Source: Fibrella rubiginis
GTDB lineage: Bacteria > Bacteroidota > Bacteroidia > Cytophagales > Spirosomataceae
Direction: 5' to 3'
Assembly (NCBI RefSeq): GCF_017353185.1
Contig: NZ_JAFMYV010000002.1
Span: 310,001 to 374,000, forward strand
Length of the DNA: 64,000 nt
A program made the translations under genes and the position numbers. Shown here piece after piece: positions 43,623-52,390 of the stretch; positions within the stretch are counted from its first letter, which is position 1; every line of letters starts with the position of its first letter. The notes under the pieces were generated by a model. The model worked only from the letters and a program-made list of their open reading frames with translations. It did not search any database and was not told the origin of the DNA.

Positions 43623-45054
43623 AAGGGGTGTGGCAGCAGGCACTGCTTACTGCTACTGCCTGCTGCTATTTGCTCTCACTGCCTGTTCGCCAAACAGCGG
43701 TCGGCTGAATCCTACGGCTCCCACGGCCAACTACAAGGCTACCAACATGGATGTACATAATGAATCGCTGCTGTCGACGGTCAACATTCCCGTATCCATT
43801 GCCCTGGCCGACGTAGAACGGCAGATCAACACCCAGGTGAACGGGCTGATTTACGAAGACAACTCGTTCGACAATGACGGTGACGGTACGCCGTTTATGA
43901 CCAATGTCTGGAAACGCGCACCCATCCGGGTGTCGGCGGGCGTAGTGAAGGGCGACAGCCTGTTCTATTTCCAGGTGCCGCTGAAAATCTGGGCAAAGGC
44001 CGGCAAGAAAGTGCTCGGTTTCATGCAGAGTGGCGAAACCACGTTCGAGATTGACCTGAAGTTTGCCACCCGCTTTTCCATCGACCCCGACTGGAGCGTT
44101 TCGACCCAAACCAGGGCAGAAGGCTATGACTTCGTAACCACGCCGACGGTGCGGCTCGTGGGCTTCGACATTCCCATTACGGGCCTGGTCAGAAAGGCGA
44201 TTGACAACAATCTGGGCACTATCACGGCGGCGCTGGATAAGCAGGTAAAGGCCAACATTGACCTGAAAACGCCTGTTTTGCGTACCTGGAACCTGGTGCG
44301 GGAGCCATATAACGTGTCGGAAGAATTTCGTACGTGGCTGTCGGTAGTGCCGCGCCGGGTGCTGATTACGCCCCTCCGGTTCGAGCAGGGCGAGATCCGT
44401 ACCACCATCGGGCTGGAGGGGCACACGCTCACCACCATTGGTCCCAAGCCCCCCGTCCGCCCCGCCGCCGCCCTGCCCGACCTGACAGTGGTGCCAACGG
44501 TAAAAGATGACTTTCGGGTGGGCATCATTGCCGAAGCAACCTATCCCGAAGTGGCCGAACTGGCTAAGAAACAGCTTGTTGGCAAGTCGTTTTCGTTTAG
44601 AGACGGAGCATACAACGTCACCGTAACCGACATTGATCTTTACGGTCAAAACGATAACCTCATCGTCAAAGCAGGTATTACCGGCAGCGTCACTGGCGAT
44701 ATTTACCTGCGTGGTCAGCCCTATTACGACCCGCAAACCAAGACGGTTGCCCTGCGGAATCTGACCTACGATCTGGATACCAAAAATCTGCTGCAGCGTG
44801 CCGCCAGCTGGCTGTTGCAGAGTACGTTAGCCAAGACGATGGAGAAAAATATGGCCTTTCCCGTCGGCGATCAGATCGACGCCATCAGGCAATCGGTGCA
44901 GGAGCGGCTAACGAATTATCCGCTGGCTAAAGGCGTGACGCTGAAAGGTAAAATCACCGACGTTCGCCCCGATCAGGTCTATTTAACCCCCACCGCTATG
45001 GTCGCCGTGGTCTACGCCAACGGTAAAGTAGACGTGAAAGTAGCAGGGCTGTGA
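43570..45054 (+). CDS. DUF4403 lipoprotein
   Basis: 494 residues from ATG 43570; the lipobox is FALTAC at about residue 39, so the signal peptide is long and Arg-rich. A GTG at 43630, 8 bp after the Smr stop, would give a normal-length signal peptide and remove the 53-bp overlap with the Smr gene; it may be the real start. The mature part is a tandem BPI/TULIP-like fold typical of DUF4403 (VERQINTQVNGLIYEDNSFDNDGDG, IRVSAGVVKGDSLFYFQVPLKIWA). Likely binds lipids in the envelope. Confidence 0.85.
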   Translation: MPKNRNSATVPPRLRLNKRGVAAGTAYCYCLLLFALTACSPNSGRLNPTAPTANYKATNMDVHNESLLSTVNIPVSIALADVERQINTQVNGLIYEDNSFDNDGDGTPFMTNVWKRAPIRVSAGVVKGDSLFYFQVPLKIWAKAGKKVLGFMQSGETTFEIDLKFATRFSIDPDWSVSTQTRAEGYDFVTTPTVRLVGFDIPITGLVRKAIDNNLGTITAALDKQVKANIDLKTPVLRTWNLVREPYNVSEEFRTWLSVVPRRVLITPLRFEQGEIRTTIGLEGHTLTTIGPKPPVRPAAALPDLTVVPTVKDDFRVGIIAEATYPEVAELAKKQLVGKSFSFRDGAYNVTVTDIDLYGQNDNLIVKAGITGSVTGDIYLRGQPYYDPQTKTVALRNLTYDLDTKNLLQRAASWLLQSTLAKTMEKNMAFPVGDQIDAIRQSVQERLTNYPLAKGVTLKGKITDVRPDQVYLTPTAMVAVVYANGKVDVKVAGL

Positions 45055-45070
45055 GCCGTGTTATTTGTGG

Positions 45071-45078
45071 TAATTTTG
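45071..45078 (+). promoter_or_regulatory. -7 element TAATTTTG of the toxin-antitoxin pair
   Basis: Perfect TAnnTTTG, 56 bp before the antitoxin ATG at 45134. Confidence 0.5.
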
Positions 45079-45133
45079 TTGTTGTAGGTGATGAAACGAT
45101 ATGTCTGCCCAAGTAGGTAGCCGATGAATAGAT

Positions 45134-45340
45134 ATGACACAGACCGATTTTATAAAAACGTTTGAGTCCTTCTCACCCAAGGATAGGCGCACTATTGCCA
45201 GGAAAATTCAGGTTCGTTTGCTTGATGATCTTTTTGACGAATTGGACGCTGAGATGCCCGATGTCGACATGTCAGCTGAGGAGATTCAGCAAGAAATCAA
45301 TGCATACCGAAATGAAAAAAAGGCTCAAAGTCGTTCTTGA
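45134..45340 (+). CDS. Antitoxin of a PIN-type toxin-antitoxin module
   Basis: 68 residues, acidic. FIKTFESFSPKDRRTIARKIQVRLLDDLFDELDAEMPDVDMSAEEIQQEINAYRNEKK. Its last 29 bp overlap the start of the PIN toxin. Length, acidity and placement before a PIN domain gene fit antitoxins that also block the toxin's active site with the Asp/Glu-rich tail. The pair is lower in GC than its neighbours, a sign of transfer. Confidence 0.75.
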   Translation: MTQTDFIKTFESFSPKDRRTIARKIQVRLLDDLFDELDAEMPDVDMSAEEIQQEINAYRNEKKAQSRS

Positions 45341-45740
45341 TGCCAACTGGTTTGTATCGGCCTGTATCAGCCGAAAATCACGTCGTACGCTCTACTATAA
45401 ACTTCTGAGAGACGTTCAGGTGCAGGTGTTCTACGCGCCTGAATTGATGGCTGAATTTGACGATGTGATTCAGCGTGCGAAGTTTGCTAAGATCGTATCG
45501 CCGAGACATGTTCATCGCTTCAAAGTAATTGCTCTGAAGTTTATGAAAAAGACTACAATAGAGACTATTCCGTCTATTGTGCGGGATGTAGATGATAATT
45601 ATCTTTTAGGAATCTGCGAAGCTTGCCAAGCTGATTTTTTAGTGACTGGCGATCAGGACTTGTTGGTTTTAGGACTTTACCGAAGCACGACGATTTTAAA
45701 TATGAATCAATTTCTTCAGATGATTTCCTTGATCGAATAA
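45312..45740 (+). CDS. PIN-domain toxin (COG1569 type)
   Basis: 142 residues from the ATG at 45312. PIN domain acidic residues: KVVLDANWFVSA (Asp), FYAPELMAEFDDVI, IVRDVDDNYLLGICEACQADFLVTGDQDLLVLG (Asp cluster). RNase toxin of the VapC/PIN superfamily, family of putative toxins COG1569. It overlaps the antitoxin by 29 bp in another frame. Confidence 0.85.
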   Translation: MKKRLKVVLDANWFVSACISRKSRRTLYYKLLRDVQVQVFYAPELMAEFDDVIQRAKFAKIVSPRHVHRFKVIALKFMKKTTIETIPSIVRDVDDNYLLGICEACQADFLVTGDQDLLVLGLYRSTTILNMNQFLQMISLIE

Positions 45741-45768
45741 TTGCTGCCTGGCTCTCTAAAAACATAGC

Positions 45769-46566
45769 ATGAAACACCTCCTCTTTACCCTCCTTTTCCT
45801 GACTCAATTAGCTCAGGCACAGACTACTCGTGAACCGCTGTTTACTGCCGCCGACGGCACAAAGATTCATTATGACACCCAGGGGAACGGTCCGGCGGTG
45901 GTGTTGATTCACGGTTTCATCGGCAACGGCGAATCCTGGAAACGGGCGGCGGTAACGAAAATGCTGGTCGACAGTGGGTTCGCGGTGGTTACGCTCGATC
46001 TGCGGGGCAATGGGCGCTCTGATCGGTCACACGAGGCAAAGGCGTACATGAACGACGTAGAGGCCAGGGATGTAATTGCCTTAATGAAGCACCTGGGCCA
46101 TCGAAGCTACGATGTCGTGGGCTACTCGCGGGGATCGATTATTGCGGCGAAAATGCTGGCCATTGCACCCCAAAACACCATCCGCAAAGCCGTACTGGGT
46201 GGTATGGGCACAGGCTTCACCGATCCAAACTGGTTCCGCCGCCGTAATTTCTACGAAGCTCTGGCCAAGCCCGGCAGCCACCCCGATTTGCAACCCGCCG
46301 TGGACTACGCCGTTAAATCAGGGGCTGATACCACCGCCCTCAAGTTCATGCAACAGTTTCAGCCCGTGACCACGATGGCTGAGCTAAAACGCGTTCAGCA
46401 GCCCGTACTGGTCATTTCGGGTGATAAAGACGAAGACAACGGCAAGGCCTCTGAACTCGCCGCCGCCTTCCCCCATGCCACCCTCGCCACCGTTCCCGGC
46501 GACCACGGCGGGGCCATGCGCACGCCTGAGTTCGGCCAGCGAGTGGTAGAGTTTTTAAAGAAGTAG
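45769..46566 (+). CDS. Exported alpha/beta hydrolase
   Basis: 265 residues. Signal peptide (MKHLLFTLLFLTQLAQA), GNGPAVVLIHGFIGNGESW (oxyanion region), nucleophile elbow VVGYSRGSI with Ser, late acid in QPVLVISGDKDEDNG and catalytic His in TVPGDHGGAMRTPEF. Typical 3-oxoadipate enol-lactonase-like hydrolase that is exported. The substrate is unknown. Confidence 0.88.
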   Translation: MKHLLFTLLFLTQLAQAQTTREPLFTAADGTKIHYDTQGNGPAVVLIHGFIGNGESWKRAAVTKMLVDSGFAVVTLDLRGNGRSDRSHEAKAYMNDVEARDVIALMKHLGHRSYDVVGYSRGSIIAAKMLAIAPQNTIRKAVLGGMGTGFTDPNWFRRRNFYEALAKPGSHPDLQPAVDYAVKSGADTTALKFMQQFQPVTTMAELKRVQQPVLVISGDKDEDNGKASELAAAFPHATLATVPGDHGGAMRTPEFGQRVVEFLKK

Positions 46567-46622
46567 CAGTGGGCAGTAGCTATTCCTGCTTTCCTCCTCT
46601 CCTCCCTTCCTGCTTTCCTCCG

Positions 46623-46630
46623 TACCTTTG
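46623..46630 (+). promoter_or_regulatory. -7 element TACCTTTG of rnpB
   Basis: Perfect TAnnTTTG five bp before the base of the P1 stem of RNase P RNA. Same octamer as the rpsP promoter. Confidence 0.75.
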
Positions 46631-46634
46631 CCCC

Positions 46635-47093
46635 GCGCAACAACGGCCCGGATCGTCTTATCGCCTTGCTTTCGGGTGGGGAGGAAAGTCCGGACAGCAT
46701 AGGGCACCCTACTTCCTAACGGGAAGGCGGGCGGCGGGTAACCACCGTTCGACAGCCAGTGTCACAGAAAATATACCGCCGGGGTTAATGAGTGACGGTC
46801 CGATGCATCGGACCGTCACTCATTAACCCCGGTAAGGGTGAAAAGGGGGTGTAAGAGACCACCGCCCGGATGGCGACATGCGGGGCAGGATAAACCTTAG
46901 GGGCTGAAAGACCAAACAGTGCCGGATGTGGGGCGGCTCGTCTCCTCGTCGCCTTCGGGTGGCGACCGGTACGGGTAGGTCGATAGAGGGGGTCGGTGAC
47001 GGCCCTCCCAGATAAATGATAAGACGGTCCGACGCGCCCACGGGTACGGTCGGGCCGACAGAATCCGGCTTATAGATTCGGGCCTTTGTTGCG
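46635..47093 (+). ncRNA. rnpB: RNase P RNA, class A, with a palindromic P12
   Basis: About 459 nt. P1 pairs 46635-46652 (gcgcaacaacggcccgg) with 47076-47093. Conserved blocks in order: GAGGAAAGTCCGGAC at 46680 region, ACAGAAAATATACCGCC (46765-46780), GGTAAGGGTGAAAAGG (46831-46846), then AGATAAATGAT and ACAGAATCCGGCTTATAG near the 3' end. It catalyses 5' maturation of tRNA. The P12 position is a 54-bp perfect palindrome (46779-46832), far longer than in E. coli. A T-run (47094-47101) terminates it. Confidence 0.93.
46779..46832 (+). repeat. 54-bp perfect palindrome in rnpB
   Basis: Each arm is 27 nt and fully complementary through the centre (gatgcatc). It lies between the J11/12 block and GGTAAGGGTGAAA and would form an extended P12 helix in the RNA. 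Confidence 0.9.
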
Positions 47094-47101
47094 TTTTTTT
47101 T
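47094..47101 (+). terminator. T-run ending rnpB
   Basis: Eight T directly after the 3' strand of P1 (which itself serves as the stem). Confidence 0.7.
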
Positions 47102-47103
47102 CT

Positions 47104-47111
47104 TACCTTTG
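47104..47111 (+). promoter_or_regulatory. -7 element TACCTTTG of rpsP
   Basis: Perfect TAnnTTTG, 74 bp before the rpsP ATG. The leader (about 47117-47184) contains a short hairpin of ggggg-acgtgctccccc type. Confidence 0.65.
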
Positions 47112-47184
47112 CGGCCATGTTTAACCCGGGGGACGTGCTCCCCCTTCGGCAGGATTCGCTCCTGCCGGGAAAAAACTCCAGAAA

Positions 47185-47889
47185 ATGGCAGTTAAAATTC
47201 GCTTGACGCGTCGTGGACGCAAACGCATGGCTATCTATGATATCGTAGTAGCCGAATCACGGTCACCCCGTGATGGGAAGTACATCGAGAAAATCGGTTC
47301 GTACAACCCCAATAATGACCCCGCTCGTATTGTCCTCGACGCCAACCGGGCCGTTTACTGGCTGATGGTTGGTGCTCAGCCTTCCGACACCACCCGCTCT
47401 ATTTTCTCGCACGAAGGCATCATGCTCAAGAAACACCTGCAAGTGGGTGTGGTGAAGGGTGCTATCACGCAGGAGCAGGCCGATGAGAAATTTAACGCCT
47501 GGAAAGACGACAAAGCAAACCGTGTGGCTACCAAAGCCGACACAAAAGTGCAGAGCAAGGATAAAGCTCGTCAGGAGCGTTTGGCTGCCGAGCAGAAAGT
47601 AAGCGCCGCCCGTGCTGAAACCATTGCCGCCAAATACAAAGTGGAAGAGCCCGTTGCCGAAGTAGCACCTGAGCCAGTAGCTGAAGTAGCCGACGCGCAT
47701 GACGACGCTCCTGCAGCCGTTGCTGCTGAAGCCCCCGCCGCCCCAGAAATGGAAGCTGGTGTACCTTCAGTAGAAGCCGAAGCACCGGCTGCTGAAGAAG
47801 CTCCTGCTGCCGAAGCTGCTCCCGTAGCCCAGGCCGATGAGGCTCCTGCTGCTGAGGCAACGTCGACTGACGACAAGCCCGCTGCTTAA
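47185..47889 (+). CDS. rpsP: 30S ribosomal protein S16 with Ala/Glu-rich extension
   Basis: 234 residues. Residues 1-80 are S16 ([40 protein letters not shown]). A charged helical part (to about 155) and then a long Ala/Glu/Pro-rich tail follow, with repeats of [18 protein letters not shown]. The family is normally 80-90 residues, longer in Bacteroidota. The gene begins the rpsP-rimM-trmD group. Confidence 0.96.
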   Translation: MAVKIRLTRRGRKRMAIYDIVVAESRSPRDGKYIEKIGSYNPNNDPARIVLDANRAVYWLMVGAQPSDTTRSIFSHEGIMLKKHLQVGVVKGAITQEQADEKFNAWKDDKANRVATKADTKVQSKDKARQERLAAEQKVSAARAETIAAKYKVEEPVAEVAPEPVAEVADAHDDAPAAVAAEAPAAPEMEAGVPSVEAEAPAAEEAPAAEAAPVAQADEAPAAEATSTDDKPAA

Positions 47890-47910
47890 TTCATTTCAAT
47901 ACCGGTAGTG

Positions 47911-47942
47911 CAAAGAGCCTGTTCTTCCGAGCAGGCTCTTTG
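47911..47942 (+). terminator. Terminator behind rpsP
   Basis: Stem caaagagcctg / caggctctttg (11 bp), loop ttcttccgag; no long T-run. Confidence 0.65.
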
Positions 47943-48059
47943 CGTATCACAATAAGACGAAGCAGGAGATTAGAAGCGAGAGACAAGAAGTAAGAAAAAC
48001 GTACAGCTTAATTCTTAGCGCTCATCCCTTGCTCCCTACCTCTTGGCTCTCACCTACTT
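47943..48059. repeat. Short-repeat-rich spacer before rimM
   Basis: Contains agaagcgagagacaagaagt, the same unit as the 21-bp tandem repeat at 36120-36224 in reverse orientation, and a pyrimidine-rich mirror (cttgctccctacctcttggctctcac). No gene. Confidence 0.45.
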
Positions 48060-48632
48060 ATGACGAAAGACGATTGTTTCCAACTGGGGCATATCACCAA
48101 AACCCACGGCCTCCACGGCGAAGTGGTGTTTTTTCTGGACGTTGACGACCCCGACGAATACGATGATTTAGAGTCGATCCTGATCGAGGTGCGGGGTGAA
48201 CTGCTGCCGTATTTTATCGAATCAATATCCATCAACCGTGATCGGGCTATTGTGGCACTGGAGGGCGTTGACACGATTGATGAGGGAAAAAAACTCATTA
48301 ACTGCCCGCTTTGGATGCCCCTCGATAACTTAGAGGAGATCACCGATCCCGACCGGTTCTACTACCACGAAATCATTGGTTATCAGATAATTGATGAAGC
48401 TGATGGTGCTCTGGGAACGGTGTCGTCGGTGGTAACGATGGCCACACAGGACCTGATCGAGATGAATTACAAGGGGCAGGAAATGCTGATTCCGATCAAT
48501 AGTGCGATCGTGAAGACCGTTGACCGGGAAGCCAAAGCGCTCCATGTGGCCCTCCCCGAAGGGCTGTTGGCCGTATACCTCTCTGACGTAAACGCTAAGC
48601 CCGACGATGCGGACCCGGATGAAGAAAGATAA
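48060..48632 (+). CDS. rimM: Ribosome maturation factor RimM
   Basis: 190 residues. N-terminal RimM domain (FQLGHITKTHGLHGEVVFFLDVDDPDEY) and C-terminal PRC-barrel domain (YYHEIIGYQIIDEADGALGTVSSVVTMATQDLIEMNYKGQEMLIPI). It binds S19 and assists 30S head assembly. Between rpsP and trmD, the conserved order. Confidence 0.95.
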   Translation: MTKDDCFQLGHITKTHGLHGEVVFFLDVDDPDEYDDLESILIEVRGELLPYFIESISINRDRAIVALEGVDTIDEGKKLINCPLWMPLDNLEEITDPDRFYYHEIIGYQIIDEADGALGTVSSVVTMATQDLIEMNYKGQEMLIPINSAIVKTVDREAKALHVALPEGLLAVYLSDVNAKPDDADPDEER

Positions 48633-48711
48633 ACAGGATTTTGGACGTTGGACACTGAACGTCCGATCAACGATTGTTTAGTCTGATGCCTAAAATCGAG
48701 CGTCAAAAGTC

Positions 48712-49389
48712 ATGAGAATTGATATTATCACCTGCCTGCCAAAGCTTCTGGATTCATTCTTCGGCTACTCCATTCTGCAGCGGGCGCAACAGGCAGGCCA
48801 TGCCGAGGTGCTGGTGCATGACCTCCGCGACTACACCGCCGACAAGCACCGTCGGGTAGATGATTATCCATTTGGTGGTGGCGCGGGCATGGTGATGCAG
48901 ATCGAACCCATTGCCAACTGCATCCGTAAGCTACAGGCCGAACGCACCTACGACGACGTGATCTATATGACACCCGACGGCGAACGGCTGGCGCAACCAC
49001 TGGTGAATCGGCTATCGCTGGCGCAGAACCTGATCATTCTCTGTGGGCACTACAAAGGCGTAGACGAGCGGGTGCGCGAACAGTTCATCACCCGCGAAAT
49101 CAGCATCGGCGACTATGTGTTATCGGGGGGCGAACTGGCGGCGGCAGTACTGTCTGATGCCCTGATACGGTTGATTCCGGGCGTACTGGGTGATGAAACA
49201 TCGGCCCTCACCGACTCGTTTCAGGATGGCCTTTTGGCCCCGCCGATCTACACCCGCCCGGCCAATTTTGAGGGTTGGACCATTCCCGATGTATTGCTGT
49301 CGGGCCACGAAGCTAAGATAGATGACTGGCGGCACGAACAGGCCCTGGCCCGCACAAGAGCGCGGAGGCCGGACCTGTTAGGGGAATAA
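48712..49389 (+). CDS. trmD: tRNA (guanine37-N1)-methyltransferase
   Basis: 225 residues. SPOUT fold with trefoil knot: [22 protein letters not shown], the [18 protein letters not shown] loop, [37 protein letters not shown], and [12 protein letters not shown]. Methylates G37 of tRNAs using SAM and prevents frameshifts. No rplS follows, unlike in many bacteria. Confidence 0.97.
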   Translation: MRIDIITCLPKLLDSFFGYSILQRAQQAGHAEVLVHDLRDYTADKHRRVDDYPFGGGAGMVMQIEPIANCIRKLQAERTYDDVIYMTPDGERLAQPLVNRLSLAQNLIILCGHYKGVDERVREQFITREISIGDYVLSGGELAAAVLSDALIRLIPGVLGDETSALTDSFQDGLLAPPIYTRPANFEGWTIPDVLLSGHEAKIDDWRHEQALARTRARRPDLLGE

Positions 49390-49390
49390 T

Positions 49391-49589
49391 CTGTTTTCTG
49401 TTTTCTGTTGCTTCGCGCTGTAGTGGGCTGACGCACGGCCCTTCGACAAGCTCAGGGTGACAGGGAAGTTGAATCAGCTCAAGATGATTGCTCTGGTGGC
49501 CTGGTGCGCCAGCCCGGTGTCACCCTGAGCTTGTCGAAGGGCCGTGCGTCAGCCCACTGCAGCGCGAAGCAACAGAAAACAGTAAACAG
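49391..49589. repeat. 71-bp inverted repeat with widespread intergenic motif
   Basis: Arms 49391-49461 and 49519-49589, near perfectly complementary (one clear mismatch plus end variation), loop of 57 nt. Each arm includes ccttcgacaagctcagggtg, a motif commonly found as an intergenic repeat in bacterial genomes. It separates trmD and the LuxC-like gene and could act as transcript end or a recombination point. Confidence 0.85.
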
Positions 49590-49614
49590 AAAACTATTAA
49601 CTGAAGACTTTTTT

Positions 49615-50664
49615 ATGTTCCGTCAACAACGACTCCACGCATTTATACAACTCGGTGAACGCCTGCGTGACCCCACTCGGCTAGCCGAGCGAGAGGAGGC
49701 CGCCTATCGGGCCAACTCGAAAAATAACTGGTTTACCGTGCCCAATTGCCTGCTGGCACTGGATGCGATTGCCTCGCAAATGCTTGCGGCTGAGGCGTTA
49801 ACAGACTGGCTGGCTCAATATCCGGCTGAGCCGGAAACGCCCAGAAAGGTAGGCGTGGTTATGGCCGGGAATATTCCGGCGGTGGGGTTCAGCGACCTGC
49901 TCTGTGTGCTCATCAGCGGTCACAGCATCATGGCCAAACTGAGCAGTCAGGACGAAATGCTGATGCGGTACCTGATTCAGCAACTGATCACGGTGGAACC
50001 GGCTTTCGCCGACCGCATTGAGATCGTCGACCGGCTGAATGCGGCCGATGCCTTCATTGCCACCGGCAGCGACAACACAGCCCGTTATTTCGAGTATTAC
50101 TTTGCTAAAAAGCCGCACGTTATTCGCAAGAACCGCACGTCGGTGGGGGTGCTGACGGGGGTGGAAGATGACGCCCAGCTGGAACGCCTCGGCGACGATA
50201 TCCTGACGTACTACGGTTTGGGTTGCCGTAACGTATCGACCTTGTTTGTTCCCGACGAACTCGATGGAAAACCCTTCGATTTTGTGCCCCTGCTGCGTAC
50301 GCTCGAACCCCGGATGAACCAGTATCTGAACCTGCACAAGTACCAGAACAACTACGACTACAACAAGTCGATTTACCTGGTAAACCGCGTTGAACACCTG
50401 GATAACGGCTTTTTAATGGTCACACCGACCCCAGACAGTACCCCCGGCAATCTGGTGTCGCCCATTTCGGTGGTGTATTACCAAACCTATGCCAGTCTGG
50501 ATCACCTGCGTGATTTGTTAGCCCAACATGCCGAAAAGATTCAGGTTGTCGTTTCGGCGGCAGGCTGGTACCCCGGTTCAATTCCCTTCGGCACCACCCA
50601 GCGCCCCGGCCTGAACGACTACGCCGATGGAGTTGACACAATGGCGTTTTTACAGCAATTGTAA
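49615..50664 (+). CDS. LuxC-like acyl-CoA reductase
   Basis: 349 residues from the ATG at 49615. Layout: FAD/aldehyde-dehydrogenase-like, with KVGVVMAGNIPAVGFSDLLCVLISGHSIMAKLSSQDEMLMRYL, an active-site region YYGLGCRNVSTLFVPDEL (nucleophilic Cys) and GYPGSIPFGTTQRPGLNDYADGVDTMAF-type end. Family of LuxC reductases that turn acyl-CoA into aldehydes; the role here is unknown. The first 37 codons of the longest ORF come from the upstream inverted repeat and are not used. Confidence 0.9.
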   Translation: MFRQQRLHAFIQLGERLRDPTRLAEREEAAYRANSKNNWFTVPNCLLALDAIASQMLAAEALTDWLAQYPAEPETPRKVGVVMAGNIPAVGFSDLLCVLISGHSIMAKLSSQDEMLMRYLIQQLITVEPAFADRIEIVDRLNAADAFIATGSDNTARYFEYYFAKKPHVIRKNRTSVGVLTGVEDDAQLERLGDDILTYYGLGCRNVSTLFVPDELDGKPFDFVPLLRTLEPRMNQYLNLHKYQNNYDYNKSIYLVNRVEHLDNGFLMVTPTPDSTPGNLVSPISVVYYQTYASLDHLRDLLAQHAEKIQVVVSAAGWYPGSIPFGTTQRPGLNDYADGVDTMAFLQQL

Positions 50665-50975
50665 AGACGATATGAGGTGTACTATTCATGATGTAGACAA
50701 AAAAGTATGCCAATCGCTCGAGACCGGAGCGGATTCATATATTCTAAAAAAGTAAGCCAGGATTGCCCCTGATGGCCATTCGGAAAGTGTGTGGGAAAGG
50801 ATCTCCCATGACCAGCTTCAACTGGCCGCTGTTGATATCACTATTTAAAACTGTATAATAAAACAGGTAATTATACTTGTACGATTTGCGTTTTTTTGCT
50901 TATGTAACTTTCTAATACTACCTTCCGGTTATGTAAGCTTACCCAACCCAACCGCCTCCCGGTCGTAACATCACC
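50665..50975. other. Intergenic region without recognisable gene
   Basis: Three hundred base pairs of lower GC than the surroundings. It holds no ORF of note and no tRNA. A possible -7-type element (TACCTTCC at about 50920) may serve the kinase gene at 50976. Otherwise nothing. Confidence 0.5.
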
Positions 50976-52373
50976 ATGTCTATTTTGCCCGTAACGTATC
51001 CCCACCTACGGCTTTTCTTTGATGGAATGCTGTTGATGATGGCCGTCTACGCAGCGCTGTCATACTGGCAACAGCGTAAGGCTGTGTATGCCTACTACGC
51101 CGTTTATATCCTTTGTGTGACGGTCACCTTTCGCTATGACGATCTGGAGTACGAAAACCCGAATTACCAGCCGGGAGCCAGCTACATGGTCACGCTGACC
51201 GAGACCATTGCCTTTGCCCTCTACATTCGGTTTGCTATGGCCCTGATGGATTTCAGGCGCAACGACCCACCGAGCGACCGGCTGCTACAGGCCATGCTGC
51301 TTCTGCTGGGCTGCCATACGATTGCCGAAGCACTGCTGTATCTGATGGACGGATCGCCGCTCCTGCGGTCGGGTATCTACGTGGCTACCCGGCTGGTGCT
51401 GGCTAGTGCTGCACTTTGGGTTGTGCCCCGCATTTTCCGGCTTCGCCAGCCCGTTATGATCTACTTTGTGGTGGGATCTTTTTTCTTTACAGCAGGTTGC
51501 CTGATTGCCCTTTGGGGTAATTATGTGCCCAGCCTGTTTACCATGCAGCGGGCCTTTGCTTTCACGTTTCCCATCAGCTTTATGCAACTGGGCGTGGTGC
51601 TGGAAGTGCTTTGTTTCACGCTGGGCCTGTCGCTGCGAAACTGGCAGTCGGAGCGCGAACGGGTGGCTGTTCAGGCCGAATTGATTGCGCAATTGCAGGA
51701 AAACGAACGTAAACAGCAGCAGCTTCAACGTATTCGGGCCGACATTGCCCGTGATCTGCACGACGATATCGGCGGCGACCTCAGCGGCATTAGTATGCTT
51801 AGCCAGGCGGCAGACCAACTGCTGGTCAGCCAGCCCGACGAGGCGCGCGCCACGCTCCGGCTCATTGGCGAGTCGGCCCGGCAGGTGCTGACTACCATGC
51901 GGCAGATCGTGTGGAGCCTGGCCGCCAGTCCTTCTTCGAGCGACGACTTTGTCTATCGACTGCGCGAAACGGCTTATGCGTTATTTGACCGTCAGCCCGT
52001 TGACCTGCATCTCGACCTGCCCACGGCCCACAGCTGCACTGACTTGACTCCAGACATGCAGCGGGCAGTGTATCTGATCTACAAAGAGATGCTGCACAAT
52101 ACCATGCGCCACGCGTCGGCCCGCCACGTGTCTGTGAACCTTATCTGCACCGAAGCGCACCTGCGGCTTACGGTGAGTGACGATGGCGTTGGGTTCAATA
52201 CCCAGGTAACAAGGGTGGGCAGCAACGGCCTTACCAGCCTGCGTCAGCGTGCCGAAGACCTGGGTGGCCACCTTACCATCCGGTCCAGCCCCGGCGAAGG
52301 TACTACGCTGTCGCTGACGTGTCCGGCTAAAATGAAAACATATCAGTCGCAACCGGCTGAATTACAGGAATAA
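50976..52373 (+). CDS. 7TM sensor histidine kinase, HisKA_3 (NarX-like)
   Basis: 465 residues. Seven hydrophobic segments to about residue 215, a short coiled coil, then DIARDLHDDIGGDLSGISMLSQAA with phospho-acceptor H262, and an ATPase domain (VYLIYKEMLHNTMRHASA, VSDDGVGF, SNGLTSLRQRAEDLGG). Such kinases signal to NarL-type regulators; the nearest is at 53094-53717, on the other strand. It ends 17 bp before the convergent lipoprotein gene. Confidence 0.92.
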   Translation: MSILPVTYPHLRLFFDGMLLMMAVYAALSYWQQRKAVYAYYAVYILCVTVTFRYDDLEYENPNYQPGASYMVTLTETIAFALYIRFAMALMDFRRNDPPSDRLLQAMLLLLGCHTIAEALLYLMDGSPLLRSGIYVATRLVLASAALWVVPRIFRLRQPVMIYFVVGSFFFTAGCLIALWGNYVPSLFTMQRAFAFTFPISFMQLGVVLEVLCFTLGLSLRNWQSERERVAVQAELIAQLQENERKQQQLQRIRADIARDLHDDIGGDLSGISMLSQAADQLLVSQPDEARATLRLIGESARQVLTTMRQIVWSLAASPSSSDDFVYRLRETAYALFDRQPVDLHLDLPTAHSCTDLTPDMQRAVYLIYKEMLHNTMRHASARHVSVNLICTEAHLRLTVSDDGVGFNTQVTRVGSNGLTSLRQRAEDLGGHLTIRSSPGEGTTLSLTCPAKMKTYQSQPAELQE

Positions 52374-52390
52374 AGCCACGGTTGATAACG

